A program made the translations under genes and the position numbers. Below are positions 27,098 through 37,950 of a stretch of DNA of 64,000 nucleotides, one piece after another; positions within the stretch are counted from its first letter, which is position 1; the number at the start of each line of letters is the position of its first letter. The notes under the pieces were generated by a model that ran no database searches, was not told the origin of the DNA, and saw only the letters and a list, made by a program, of their open reading frames with translations. The stretch comes from Punctularia strigosozonata HHB-11173 SS5. Its lineage: Eukaryota > Basidiomycota > Agaricomycetes > Corticiales > Punctulariaceae. The DNA is taken from NCBI RefSeq assembly GCF_000264995.1, contig NW_006767434.1, forward strand, positions 2,382,004 to 2,446,003, written 5' to 3'.

Positions 27098-30000
27098 CTA
27101 TACCGCGGCAAAAGACGGATAGATCTTGATCAATTGTCTAGGGTTGGCTTCCGCCATGCATACCGGGCATTTCCTGCTCTGCCCGAGCGCAGTGTGGGCG
27201 CATCTGACCAAGCAACATCCCATGAGTCACAAATGGTATGCGAAAGGGGTAACAGACACGTACTGCTCGCAGAACAGGTGCCCGCATCGAGAAACAACGG
27301 GAAGCTTGGGGAACTGAGAGCAGATGGGGCACGAGAGGCGAACGCCGCCCGACACTCCGCCGGCGCCTGCTGATGAGCCGCTGGCGCGCTTCCCCTTGCG
27401 TTCGTAATCATCGAGCAGCCTCGCCGGCCATCCAACATACACGCATCCCTCGTCGGCGGTCTCACCAGAGGCGAGTAGCCTAGCGCCCTTGTCAGCACAA
27501 GTAATGATGTATCGCGCGCGGAAGTAACTTACGTGTGTTCAAGCAGTTGCGAGTTCGGCTCCATGCTAGCCCCAGACAAAAGTCGGCTACCGGACCTGAG
27601 AGCACATCTGCGAAAGGACTGTCAAATTTGCGCATAGAGATAGAGCACGTCTAACTCACCCATCGCCGATGCGCAGCCTGTTCAGGGCGAACTTGCCTCG
27701 AGAATTGATATGAGCGACAACCGAGCAGTCGTCGAGGGCCACGTCGTCGCCGAGCTCGACCAGGTCGGGCTCGGTCATGAGACCCGCCTTTCCGCCAGCC
27801 CAGATAGCACAGTTCTTTCCAATCGTCGCGCCGAGAGCTCGGAAGTACCACACGATATACGCGGATCCACAGATAGGCCCTAGCACGCCGCCATTGCCGT
27901 AGCCGCGGTGCAATGGGCGGCTCAGCGTGAGGTGAAGCTGCCACCGCTGGCAGTACGAGCTCTTGTCCCACTCGCACGGGCCAGCCTCCCTACGACCGAT
28001 GACAAGCCACTTGGTGCCGATGACCCACGCGAGGGCGATCATGGCCTGGAGGTTCAAGATGATCACGAACGACAACGCAATGCAGCCGAAGAGAGTGCCC
28101 ATGCGATACCAGTACGGGTAGAAGAGGTGCAGCTGAGGGAGGTGGATACGAAGCTGGCGGAGGATCTGGGCAGCAGCGACAGCCGAAAGCGACCAGAAAG
28201 CGGCGGAGAGCGAGGCAATGAAGATGTTGATGAGGACCAGCATGGGGTACGGGTAGACGAAGAAGTCCGCCTCGCGCTTGTAGAACGCGCGACCGAACGG
28301 CGTGGTAGTGTCAACGTCTATATCAACGCCTTTTCCAGCACTGAAGCAGATAGCCTCGCCGTTCTCACTGCCCATCCAAGTCGATCCGTCGGGGTAGATG
28401 CCGCCTCGCTTGCCCAGGGCGCCCGAGCCCATAACCGTCTTCCGTCCCACCGTGGTGCAGGGAAGAAGGACGACGCGATCCGCAATCATGGCACCAGAAC
28501 CAATAGTGATGCGTCCAGTGCCCAGGGCATCCGTGGTGAAAAGCTCAGACCGCGAGCCGAAGACGACATCGTCGCCAATCGTGAGAAGCTCGGGGTCCTG
28601 GCAGTAGATACCGCTTCCTGGCCAGTACACACGCTTTCCGATGCGGGCACCCATGGCGCGGAAGACGACCGAGGTCATCTCGTAATGGGTACCAAGGATA
28701 TCGAATGCGCGCTTGAGGGTGTGCTGGGAGAGAAGGACGGAGTTGATGTAACGACGGAGCAACACCCATTGCGAAGCCTCGGTAACGGAGCGCTCGCTGT
28801 TGAGGCCCAACACGCGCTTGACGATGATGCCGAGAACGAGCTGGATCAGAGGCTGGCAGCAGGCACGAACGATGCGAGCAACGATGTGCCACTTGATCCG
28901 AGGGGCAGCGGCGAACCAGTCGATGACGGACTCCATCGCGTTCAGGTGCTCGTTCTGGATCGTCGTCCGGGTGATCATCAGCCATAGGATCACGAACCAA
29001 GGCACGTAGCTCGCAAACTGGACTATGAAGATGATCGGCCAGGCGACGAACAGCTGCAGGAAGAAATTTGGCTTGCGCTGGATCGTGCGGTTGACGCTGG
29101 CGTGGCTGGGGGCGAGTGGGTGTTCATGCGACGAGGCGTGGGGACCGTAAACAGCGCCGGGCGGGATGAAAGCACCGGGCGCGATCTGGGTGTAGGTGTT
29201 GACGACAGCGCGGGCACCAATGTGGATGTGGTCAAGGCGCATGTAGCCGTCCCGTTCGACGCAGAACCCGCGAATCAGCGACTTGTCGATCCTCGCGCCG
29301 TCGTCGATTTGAATGAGGTCGAACTCTCCAAGCTTCGCAGCTTTGTCGATCTTGACATCCCTGCCGATCCTCGCGCCGAGCAGGCGGAAGTACAGCCTCT
29401 CGAGCGCGGGGTGAGCGGCGAAGATCCCACGGCCAGCGGCCCGCAGCGACTGGTTCACGATCCACCAGCGCAGGTGGTATGTGCTCCAGAAGCGGTAACG
29501 TCCCGGCTGTAAACGGCGGGTTAGAAACAGTTCTTCTTAACGCGAGTCGTGGTTGACGTACCCGGTACCTTCCAATGACGATCCACTTGAAGATAATCGC
29601 GGCGACCGGAGAGACGATGCGAGACGACAGGCGAGCCGCGACGATAGCAAAAAGTAGCGAGCCAATACGTTCCCAGTACATTGCGACCGTGAATTTCGTC
29701 ACGTAGGACAAGCAGAACAGAATCATCGTCCACGTCCAAGCCGCCTTCAATGGATAGAAGAAGAGAATGGGGATGATCTGAACGAGGAGTGAAAGGGGGT
29801 GGGTTTGACCGCGGCCGCGATCGGGAAGCTCGTACTCGCCACCGTAGCCCAGAGTGGGAGCCTCGTAGCTGTTGATGCTCTCAGCGTACTTGGATTCCTT
29901 GTCCGCGAGTGTCGAGTTGGACATGGTGGCCTCTTCCGCGTCGATCAGGGAAGCGATGCCGTTGATGGTCGAGTTCGTGAAAAGGTCGGCCACCTTGAGG

Positions 30001-32376
30001 CTGATGCCGGTCTCCTTCCGGATGAAGTACGCCAGCCGACCAAGGAGGAGCGAATTTCCACCGAGGAGGAAGAAGTCCGAGTCGCCAGTGATCATGCCCG
30101 GCTCCTTCGACAGCAACTCTGCGACAATGTCTCGGACTGCCAGGGCACTAGAAGACATGCTGGAGGAGTTCTGGCGCTTGATTTCCTCCTCCATCGAGTT
30201 GAAGTCGACGCGGCCGCGAGACTTGGCGAGCGGCCTGCGGAAGACGTGCAATGGGTCAGGAATGCTGTAGCCAGCGACGACGGTGTGAAGTGCGTTCTTG
30301 ATCACGGTTGAGTCAAGTTCGGACGACCCATCGACAGAGACGAAGGCTTCTGGAGTGCCATCGCTACGAGAACGAAGGGCGACCTCGTTAACACCCATGA
30401 TACTAAGCATCGCCCGTTCGACCGCCTGAAGGTTGACCGAGACGCGAGAACAGGCGATGGGTTGAGAAAGCGGGGAGTTCTTGTCCGGAACTTCCGCCTC
30501 AAAGTGACGCTGAATGGCAGGGACGTTGTCGGTGAGGCATCCGAGCCCGAGACGCTGGGCGAGCTTGATACGGAGCGGCTTGCCGGCGGAGTTCTTCGGC
30601 AGATCGTCCATGTAAACGACCGCGAAAGGCCACTTGGAGGGGTGCAGCTGATCGCGGAGCAGGTCGAGCAAGGCGGAGAGGCTGATGCGGGGCTGACCGG
30701 GAACAGGGACAACCACAACACCGATCGTCTCCTGCAAGACGTCGTGCTCGATGGAGAAAGCGAGTGTAGTCTTGACCTGTTCCTTGGCGACGGTCATGAT
30801 AGCCTCCTCGATCTCGAAGGGGGAAATGACTTCTCCACCCTTGTTGATGATCTCCTTCGAACGCCCGGTGATGTAAAGGTAGCCATCTTGGTCCATGTAA
30901 CCCATATCACCCGAGTCGAACCACCCCTCGCTTGAGAACATCGAGGTATCGAGAGGACCGTCGACGGAGACCTCGTAGCCTTCGAACGTCGGAAGACCGC
31001 GAACACATACGGCACCGTAACCGCCGCTCGGAAGTTCGCGCTCGAGATTGAACGGGTCGCGAATAGACAGGTAAGGTCCGCAGGCGATACCGGAGCATCC
31101 AGGTCGGTCCAACTGATACGACGTCGGCGGAGACGCGATGGGCATGCATTCTGGGCAACCGGTTGAGACGCGATTACAAGGTTTGAAGCGGAAACCGCAT
31201 ACCAGTCATTCCGTAGGAAGGGAGCACAGCAGCACCGCCAAACGTCTCCTTCAACTCTACAGCGAGCGTGGGCAAAAGACCACCCGCAGCGTTACAGATC
31301 ATCCGAATCCGGGTGTCACGGGATGGAACAATCGCATCAGAACGAGCCGCCAGGATAGCGTGGTGCATCGTCGGAGCAGCATAGTACCTTGCTCAAGAAT
31401 CAGAAAAGGGAGCAGAAGAGCAACGGAGATGGGCATACCATGTAGCGCCGAACTCGGTCGCAAGAGTCCAGAAGGCGGTGGCGTCGAATCCGCTCGCCAC
31501 GATGGCACTGCCGCCAGACATCATGGGAGCGAAAAGGTTTCGCACGATACCGCCGACGTGAAAGAGAGGCATCATGTTTGCGTTAACGTCGTCCTCCCGG
31601 AGATCCCAAGATTTGATGACGGCACAGGTACCAATGATCAAGGAACGAAGGGTATATCTGCCCCAAACCGTCAGCAACACGAAGACGCGCGCGCAGCGAA
31701 AAGAGGAGGCTTACGGGACGACCTTCTTCTTACCGCTGGTCCCGGAAGTGTGCAGGACGAGCGATTGGTCGTAAAGGGTGTGAAGTTGCGAAGGGGTCCG
31801 CGACGATCCTTCGGCGAGTGAACGGCCGTCGTCGTCGTCGTCGCACATGACCGACATATCGAACAAGCCAGCCGGCCCGCTCGGACGGGCCTCGACGAAG
31901 ATGATCTCGCAGCCGAGCTCTTCGCGCAATTGACGGAGCTCAAGACGCTCCATGGCATCCCGTGTGGTCACAACCGCCCTCGCCCTCAACCGCTCAGCAT
32001 CCTCCTTCAACTCGGACGCCGTACAGCTTGCATTGACAGGGGCGCATGTGTGGTAGCTCGTGAGCGCCAGAAGGGCGACGGCGTTCTCGCAGCCCGTCGG
32101 GAGGGCGATCATAACCCGGTCGTTAGGGCCGAGACGCCTCGATGGGTGGGACACGGGAAGCGAGAAGGTCGCCACGAAGTCGTAGAGGGTGCGGTGCGTA
32201 AGACATGGCCGTAGGGGGTCCGGAGACCAGAGGGCCGCATCGGGGGTGGTGCACAGACAGTCCAGGAAGGTGTTCACCTGGCCGTTGTCCGTAACGAGCT
32301 CCGCAAGTTGATCTCCGAGGGAGAGGCCCGGACGGGGGGCAGGGAGGGAGTGGATGAACGCCAATGGGATCGACAT
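27098..32376 (-). CDS. NRPS-like enzyme: adenylation, carrier, membrane/left-handed beta-helix region and C-terminal RING finger
   Basis: Eight exons (32376-31715, 31657-31439, 31387-31203, 31150-29562, 29506-27660, 27607-27533, 27479-27264, 27203-27098) encode about 1632 residues. The adenylation domain shows LVLHTSGTSGKKK, FHVGGIVRN, SYGMTECMP, GWFDSGDMG and the KNSAGKPLRIK lysine motif. A carrier domain has the phosphopantetheine Ser in FFLLGGNSLLLG. Next come membrane segments alternating with hexapeptide (LbH) repeats such as GARIGRDVKIDKAAKLGEF and IGSGAMIADRVVLLPCTTVG, as in the NRPS terminal domain of poly-lysine-synthetase-like proteins. The last beta-helix turn (GCVYVGWPARLL) is followed in the same exon by a C3HC4 RING (Cys 1576, 1579, 1591, His 1593, Cys 1596, 1599, 1610, 1613). 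Product unknown. Confidence 0.9.
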
Positions 32377-34336
32377 GACTGACAGTCTAATCCGTGCTCT
32401 AGTCGCAAGAGGCGACGATTGATAGAGCGATTGGGGGGCGGCGAAGGGAGCGTCAAAACACCCGATGAATCGACATGGCTGCTTTTCAATCCGCTGGGTC
32501 GAAGATCACGGAAACAGCCACTGAGAACCGACCGCACATGGGGCATCAAGTGTTTCGGCGTGCTGTTACTACCGTGCCGCGAGGACGTCTGCAAGAAGCG
32601 GTGGGCCAAACGCCCGCCGGAGTCACGTGATCCGCGTCGATTTCCTTATTTGGCCAGAATCCAGCCCGAAATGATGATCAGCGGGGTTGTCTCTGATAGC
32701 AACGCCTGTCGCTCTCCATGACGAAAGCCTGAGGATTGGAGCTGCATCACGTTGTGAGCAGTGCTGTGTTGCGAGTCGAAACGCCGGTGGCCGAAACCGG
32801 GGTGCTAATTTTTGTCCTGGGGGCCATCGACAAGCAATCATGTATACAGCGAGCTTGCGCGGTGCGCTCGCTTCTTGCCGCAAGTGAACCGCGTCCATTC
32901 CGTCGAGCTTATGATCCCGCATGGTTCCTTATCGGGCCCTCGCGTTTGCGAAGGACGATGTGGTGGTGAGCAAGCTTGCGCCCGACCGTATTCACATGCA
33001 TTCGCAATGCCGTCGGTGTAAGCGACGTTGATACCGTCTCTGACAATCGTAACGTCAGCTTTCACACCCTCAACACGCGAGCGAAACAGGCTCACATGCA
33101 TCCACGGTCGCCCGATAGTTCGGGGAGCCGCACTGTGAAACCTCACACACCAAGGGGAGCCGGGGCACTGCAAGAAACGACGCGATCTCCAGAAGATCTA
33201 CGTGATAGGCATCACGTACCACCGGTGGGGGCCAAGAATAGCCGGCGGTTGTGCTATTGTTGGGCACCGATGCGCGCGCGACTGGCATATGCTCGCGACC
33301 AAAGCCTTATAGGAGTGCACATGGAAGAAGCAGACCTGAGCAGGGGGAATCCTCTCAGAGAACGAGCAGCGTTCACGGCGTTCCGAATGCGCTCGGCGCT
33401 CGCCGTCGATATGGACGAAGAACCTCATCGCCGCCTGCATTCATACGTCAGAACACCACCCTCAAACGGTACCGCAGAGAGCGAGCGCACCTGGTGCCAG
33501 ATGGTGCTCTCCGAGACATCACATGTTTCCCACGCCCGTATTGCGCGCTCGAGGCGTTGTGGCGTTCACCGCCATCCAAATCAGCAGAAGCATGTGCCGA
33601 CCGCGTATCGTGCTGAGATGGTTTGGAAGTTGCTCGGTACTAGTACAAAAGTACGGTGCGCCATCGGGTTAGCTCGCATTCTTCCCGAACGTTTCATGTG
33701 TGTCGTTCTCGGGGAACCGTCGACGCCCATAGGCAGCATTACTGTCACCTAATCAGAACCGCGAGCAAGCCTATCCGCAGTGCTGCATAGTCTCACCAAA
33801 TCGAACCCCTTGTTTCCGGATTCGTGGTTTGCTTCCGCGCTTGCAAGTGTTGGCGGGAAACGTCGGCGGCGGAGCGCTCGCTGCCACGGGGCTCTGCAAA
33901 ACGTTGCGGTCTGGCACCGAAACTCCAGCTTGCGACACATGCTATGATTGCCGACAAACGGGAAGGCACGAGCAGTTAGATAGTAGTGTCTGGGAGGACG
34001 CAGGCGACGATGGAAACAAGGGCAAGCTCTGTGTCGAGTTTCCAGCCTAGTTTTACTAGTAGCCTCCCTGGGACTGTGCCACATGACCACGACCGTCGAC
34101 CAAAATAGTGCGTCCACTGTCCATTTTCGTTACCGCCAGCTCAAGGCGACAATTATAGGCACTGCGATGACGGGATGGTCATTTGTACTTGCTGCGGTCC
34201 CTCGCAGTGTATGCATTGCATACCTGCGCTACTTTTGGAACACGGCCGTCGGACAAATATGAACACTCATGCAAGCCTTTAAATGGTCTAACGACCCTCC
34301 AGCAAGAACGAACGTATCGTGACGAATCTCGAACTA
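32377..34336. other. Intergenic region with an unexplained long open frame
   Basis: This is about 2 kb between the NRPS-like start and the 3' end of the second SLATT gene, both on the minus strand. A plus-strand frame stays open from 32976 to 33752 (258 codons), but its composition (many Arg, Ser, His) and lack of motif look like chance in GC-rich DNA. No repeat or RNA gene was recognised. Confidence 0.4.
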
Positions 34337-35295
34337 TCATACTAGCGAATCATTCCGACGCATGCTATCTCTATCCCTCCTGTCAGCCTTGACGAACTTG
34401 CCCACTTTGCGTATCGTCGCTGGCGGAGGCGACGGAACCGCCTGCGATTGCATCGGAGTCTGCGGAGTCTGCGGGGTCTTCGGCGACGCTGAGGGCGGGG
34501 CCTGCTCTCTGAACGGCGGCGGGGGCGCCTCACTGTATCTTGCCTTGTCCATCGATCCCTTGACGTTCGCTCCGATGGAGGGACCCGCACCCGGGACGCC
34601 ACTACCACTTCCGCCCTGACCGTCTTTGTCCGCGTCGTAATCCCGCGAGAGTATGTCCTCCAGACGCGCACGGAAGCGATTCACGTCTGCCATGTGCGCC
34701 GCCGCCGGATCATCGCCATAATCATCGATGTAGTTGTCCATCGTGCGTATAAGTCGGCAGAGGTCCGCATGGCGGCGCTCGGACTTCTGTGGCTCGTCCT
34801 ACCAACCGACGTATGATGGTCGGGTTCTTGAATACCGTATTGAAAACATATGTCGATGGCAGGACTCACCTGGTGGCGCACTTTCGCAAGGTACCCCGAT
34901 ATGATGGTGCTTATTGCGCCCAGGACGGCGGTGGAGATCTGACCCTGGTGAGACGATCCGTTTTTTTGGTTTCGAACTGGATTATCTGAAGACAAGCGGT
35001 TAGATCGGGACGCACACGTCGACTGTTATCGATTGCGGACAACAGCGTGATCACGGCGCCGACCGCGATCTGCGTAAAGAGGACCACCGTGAGGCCCCAT
35101 CCGGTCAGATTGGCTGCAGAACCGTATGATGAGCCGACGTTCGACGCGCGGATCAGCACGAAAGGTGACGATCGCACCGGTTGCCTTGCTTTGATCGACG
35201 AAGCTCTGCGCCTCTCGAAGCGTTGCGGCAAGTCTCCCTCGCACCGTGTTGTGGTCCGGTCCCTGCGATCGCGAGAGGTCGGGGTCAGAACTCAT
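34337..35295 (-). CDS. Fungal SLATT-domain two-transmembrane protein (copy 2)
   Basis: Four exons (35295-35178, 35113-35018, 34985-34870, 34798-34337) encode 263 residues. The core reads REAQSFVDQSKATANLTGWG, then LTVVLFTQIAVGAVITLLSA (TM1), a short polar loop, and ISTAVLGAISTIISGYLAKV (TM2), followed by a helix RTMDNYIDDYGDDP. This is the same plan as the gene at 21107-22031, with little residue identity outside the membrane parts. The tail is longer, disordered and proline-rich (EAPPPPFREQAPPSASPKTP), ending in a basic RKVGKFVKADRRDRDSMRR patch. The role is not established in fungi; membrane effector activity is a family prediction. Confidence 0.82.
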
Positions 35296-35342
35296 TCTCG
35301 AAGACCGATGGCGGCGCGTACTTCGTCCTTGTCCTCGGCCAT
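35292..35342 (-). promoter_or_regulatory. Possible upstream ORF overlapping the SLATT copy 2 start
   Basis: A 16-codon ORF (MAEDKDEVRAAIGLRE) ends in TGA that overlaps the SLATT ATG in the arrangement ATGA. Such overlap is known to allow termination-reinitiation in fungi. Alternatively this stretch belongs to an upstream exon. The sequence alone cannot decide. Confidence 0.35.
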
Positions 35343-35911
35343 GGCTCTAGACAAGTAACACCGGGTTCAACCACGCCGCTGCATCACGCAAACCCGCCGT
35401 GGTTGGAAGACCAATGTTCGATGATGGACACTGACGCCGAGGTCGTGCTAGCCTAATCGGGTCAGGGGGTGGCTGTACGGCGCACTGCAGTGTATTTTTG
35501 TCGCGAGCGCGTCGCTGAACCCGCGAAGCTATCGCATTGCCCTGGACGCGGGTCAAAGACGACGAGGGAAAACAGGAATCGCAAGATGGCCGAGCCGCGG
35601 CGAAGACGCGCGTTCTGTCGCCACTGATCTGATCTGTTTCTGGCCTCGACGAGAAAGTATGGCTGCAGCCCGGATGTGGAGAAAAAGACCGCTTATGGCA
35701 GGCGCCCGTCCTAGTCTAGCAGAATGCCTGTTCGCTGGGAGGCATTCCGGACGCTACAGCGAACCCGCTTAGCTCATCTATCTGTGTCACCGAGCTCGCC
35801 AGCCCGACGCACATGTTCACGGCGCGAGACAAGCCGTGGGGCCTGCGCCCAGCGAGCTTAAATACGACTCGTGTACCGCATTCCCCGGTCCTCCGTTTGC
35901 TCCTCCCAGCT
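35343..35911. other. Divergent intergenic region
   Basis: This is the shared upstream region of SLATT copy 2 (minus) and the RTA1 gene (plus). A weak TATA-like ttaaata lies at 35858-35864, 48 nt before the RTA1 ATG. Nothing else was seen. Confidence 0.4.
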
Positions 35912-37383
35912 ATGTCTTCTCCCTCCCTTCCGCCCCCCGGTCCGCATGACCATGTTTGTGAGTGCGTCGTCGCAGCCATCACCAGTTCTGACGGAGCGAC
36001 ACGCAAACATACAGCGCCGGACGACCCGCGTGCGGTTTGGCCGTACGATCCGTCATTTGCCGCGGCACTGCTCTTCCTCGCCCTGTTCGGGGTGTCGACG
36101 ATCCTCCATACCGTGCAAATGTTCCGGTACAGAAAGGTAAAATACACTCTTACTCGCCTGTCTCTGTAGTCTAACAACACACCGTCAGTGGATTTCCTGG
36201 GTCATCATTATGAGCGCCCTCTGGCAGGTTGTCGGATTCGGTAAGACCATCTGCCTGACCCGCACCGAGTGCCGCAGACCGATCAATGCGCCTTTCCAGT
36301 ACTCCGCGTACTCTCCACCAGGCACCAACTGAACAAAGGCTACTACTCTGCCTTGCAAATCGTCATCCTGCTCGCCCCGTTATGGACCAACGCCTTCTGT
36401 TACATATGCCTCGGTCGCATGATCGGCTACTTTGTTCCTGATCGCAAGCTCATCGGTATACGTGCCGCGCGCTTTTCCTGGCTGTGGATCTGCCTGGATT
36501 TCGTGTGCGTTGGAGACTTATCTACCTCAGATGCGCGATTTCTCAACTGCCTCCTCCAGTGCATTCGTGTGAGAGCAACAGACGCACCGTTGCAGCTAAC
36601 TGCTCAGCAAACCATCTCCACAGCGTTCAAGCTATCGGTGGAGGCATGGCTGCCAACACTGGCCACACCGCCTCCGACGCTCGCGAGGTTCAGAACGGTC
36701 TCCATGTTTGTGCGTGCAATCCTCTTCCCCGGACTTCTCTCCCCCTCCCCCCCGGCCAGCGGATGAAACGCTCATCCATACCCCGAATTCGTATAGATAT
36801 GGGCGGTATCGCGCTCCAGCAGTTCTTCATCTTGTTGTTCCTCTTCATCGCGTACAACTTCCAGCGGAAGGTGAGCAGGGCCCCGGCCTCGCAAGTGCCA
36901 CCGTACAAGTGGAGGCATCTGCTTTACGGGCTGTATGGTGAGGGTTGTTTTTTCTCGCGTCGATCCAGCGTCTTGACTATCAACAACAGGTGCTCTCGTA
37001 CTTATCACGGTCAGAACGACATTTCATGATCCTTTCCCTCTTGTATTCTCATGTTCTCGTCCTAGATCCGTATCATCTATCGTCTCGTCGAATTTTCGGG
37101 TAAAAATCTCACTAAGGGCTTCGTGCCCTCGCATGAAGGTCCGTGTAGGGTACACCGGATCTCATCCGACCATAGCACTAACATGTTTCCTGCAGTCTTC
37201 TACTACTGCTTCGATGCGCTCCCGATGCTGCTTGCGATTTGGATCTTCCATGTTGTCCACCCTGGCCGGTACCTTGTACCCGAGGGTCGCAGAGACAACG
37301 CCCAAGCCGCCTCCCGCCGCTCCGAGTCGACGCTCGAGAAGCGCGACGCGGAAATGCACCAGGCAGCGCCCAAGGCACAGTAA
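35912..37383 (+). CDS. RTA1-family seven-transmembrane protein
   Basis: Nine exons (35912-36136, 36189-36240, 36300-36504, 36560-36568, 36624-36709, 36797-36937, 36990-37009, 37066-37138, 37196-37383) encode 332 residues. The conserved RTA1 landmarks appear in order: LFLALFGVSTILHTVQMFRY, SALQIVILLAPLWTNAFCY, GRMIGYFV, LDFVAFVVQAIGGGMAA, GLHVYMGGIALQQFFILLF, IRIIYRLVEFSG and VFYYCFDALPMLLAIWIFHV. Family members (Rta1, Rsb1) are linked to sterol and sphingoid-base resistance and lipid translocation. I chose the ATG at 35912 over 35813 because a TATA-like element lies between them. The fourth exon is only 9 nt, yet it is needed to keep the LDFVAFVVQAIGG motif. Confidence 0.93.
36560..36568 (+). 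other. 9-nt micro-exon of the RTA1 gene
   Basis: The micro-exon tgcattcgt is flanked by ctccag and gtgagag. It supplies the Ala-Phe of LDFVAFVVQAIGG. The upstream intron (36505-36559) has a branch-like ctcaac; the downstream intron is 36569-36623. Confidence 0.7.
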
Positions 37384-37950
37384 ACGACCTCTAACGAGGT
37401 GCATCACTGTTGCTCCGTTTTGCTGCGAGATGATACCGAGTTGGCGTTCTTCGTGACGGCCGACAATGCTGGACCCTGCCAAGATTTGCGGGAGTTTTCT
37501 GTGGTATGAAACTTCCCATGGAAGAGTAAAGTCATCGTAGACTCCGCTCGATATTCTGTCGCTCTTTGCTAGCTACTTGCCGATTAATTATGCAACCGTC
37601 GCCTTCTTTGGCATTTTGGATTCGTGTTCGGAATGGTTCATGAGATGCCCGCGCGTCGGATGCGTATTAGCGCTCGGCGCTCGCATTGTAAACGAATTGC
37701 GTCGCCGCGTGCCGTGCAACGAGGGTCATACAACGTCGAGAATACAAGGCTTCGGCATCAGTAATAGATTAGAATGGGCTATAGAAGTACATCGTAGTGT
37801 TCGTATCCAATGATCTCGGTGCTGAACAGTCCGCAAGCCAATGGCTTAACATATTTCTAACGATCTAAACGGGCGTTTGCTTGACGTTGGCTATGATAAC
37901 TCTAGTAGACCCCATATATGACGATACGCGGGTTGGGTGGGGTCGACTCT
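37384..37950. other. Convergent intergenic region
   Basis: This lies between the 3' ends of the RTA1 gene and the PDR transporter gene. An unsupported open frame (37577-37813, plus) has no motif. Nothing else was seen. Confidence 0.45.

Noticed and set aside
27098-27564. A separate small RING gene starting at the ATG at 27564 (117 residues)
   Set aside because: The frame upstream continues without a break into the beta-helix of the NRPS-like protein (RIGDG joined to CALRSGSRLLSG), and the ATG lies inside a conserved beta-helix turn.
27908-28987. Long plus-strand frame of 359 codons
   Set aside because: It is the shadow of the beta-helix region of the NRPS-like gene.
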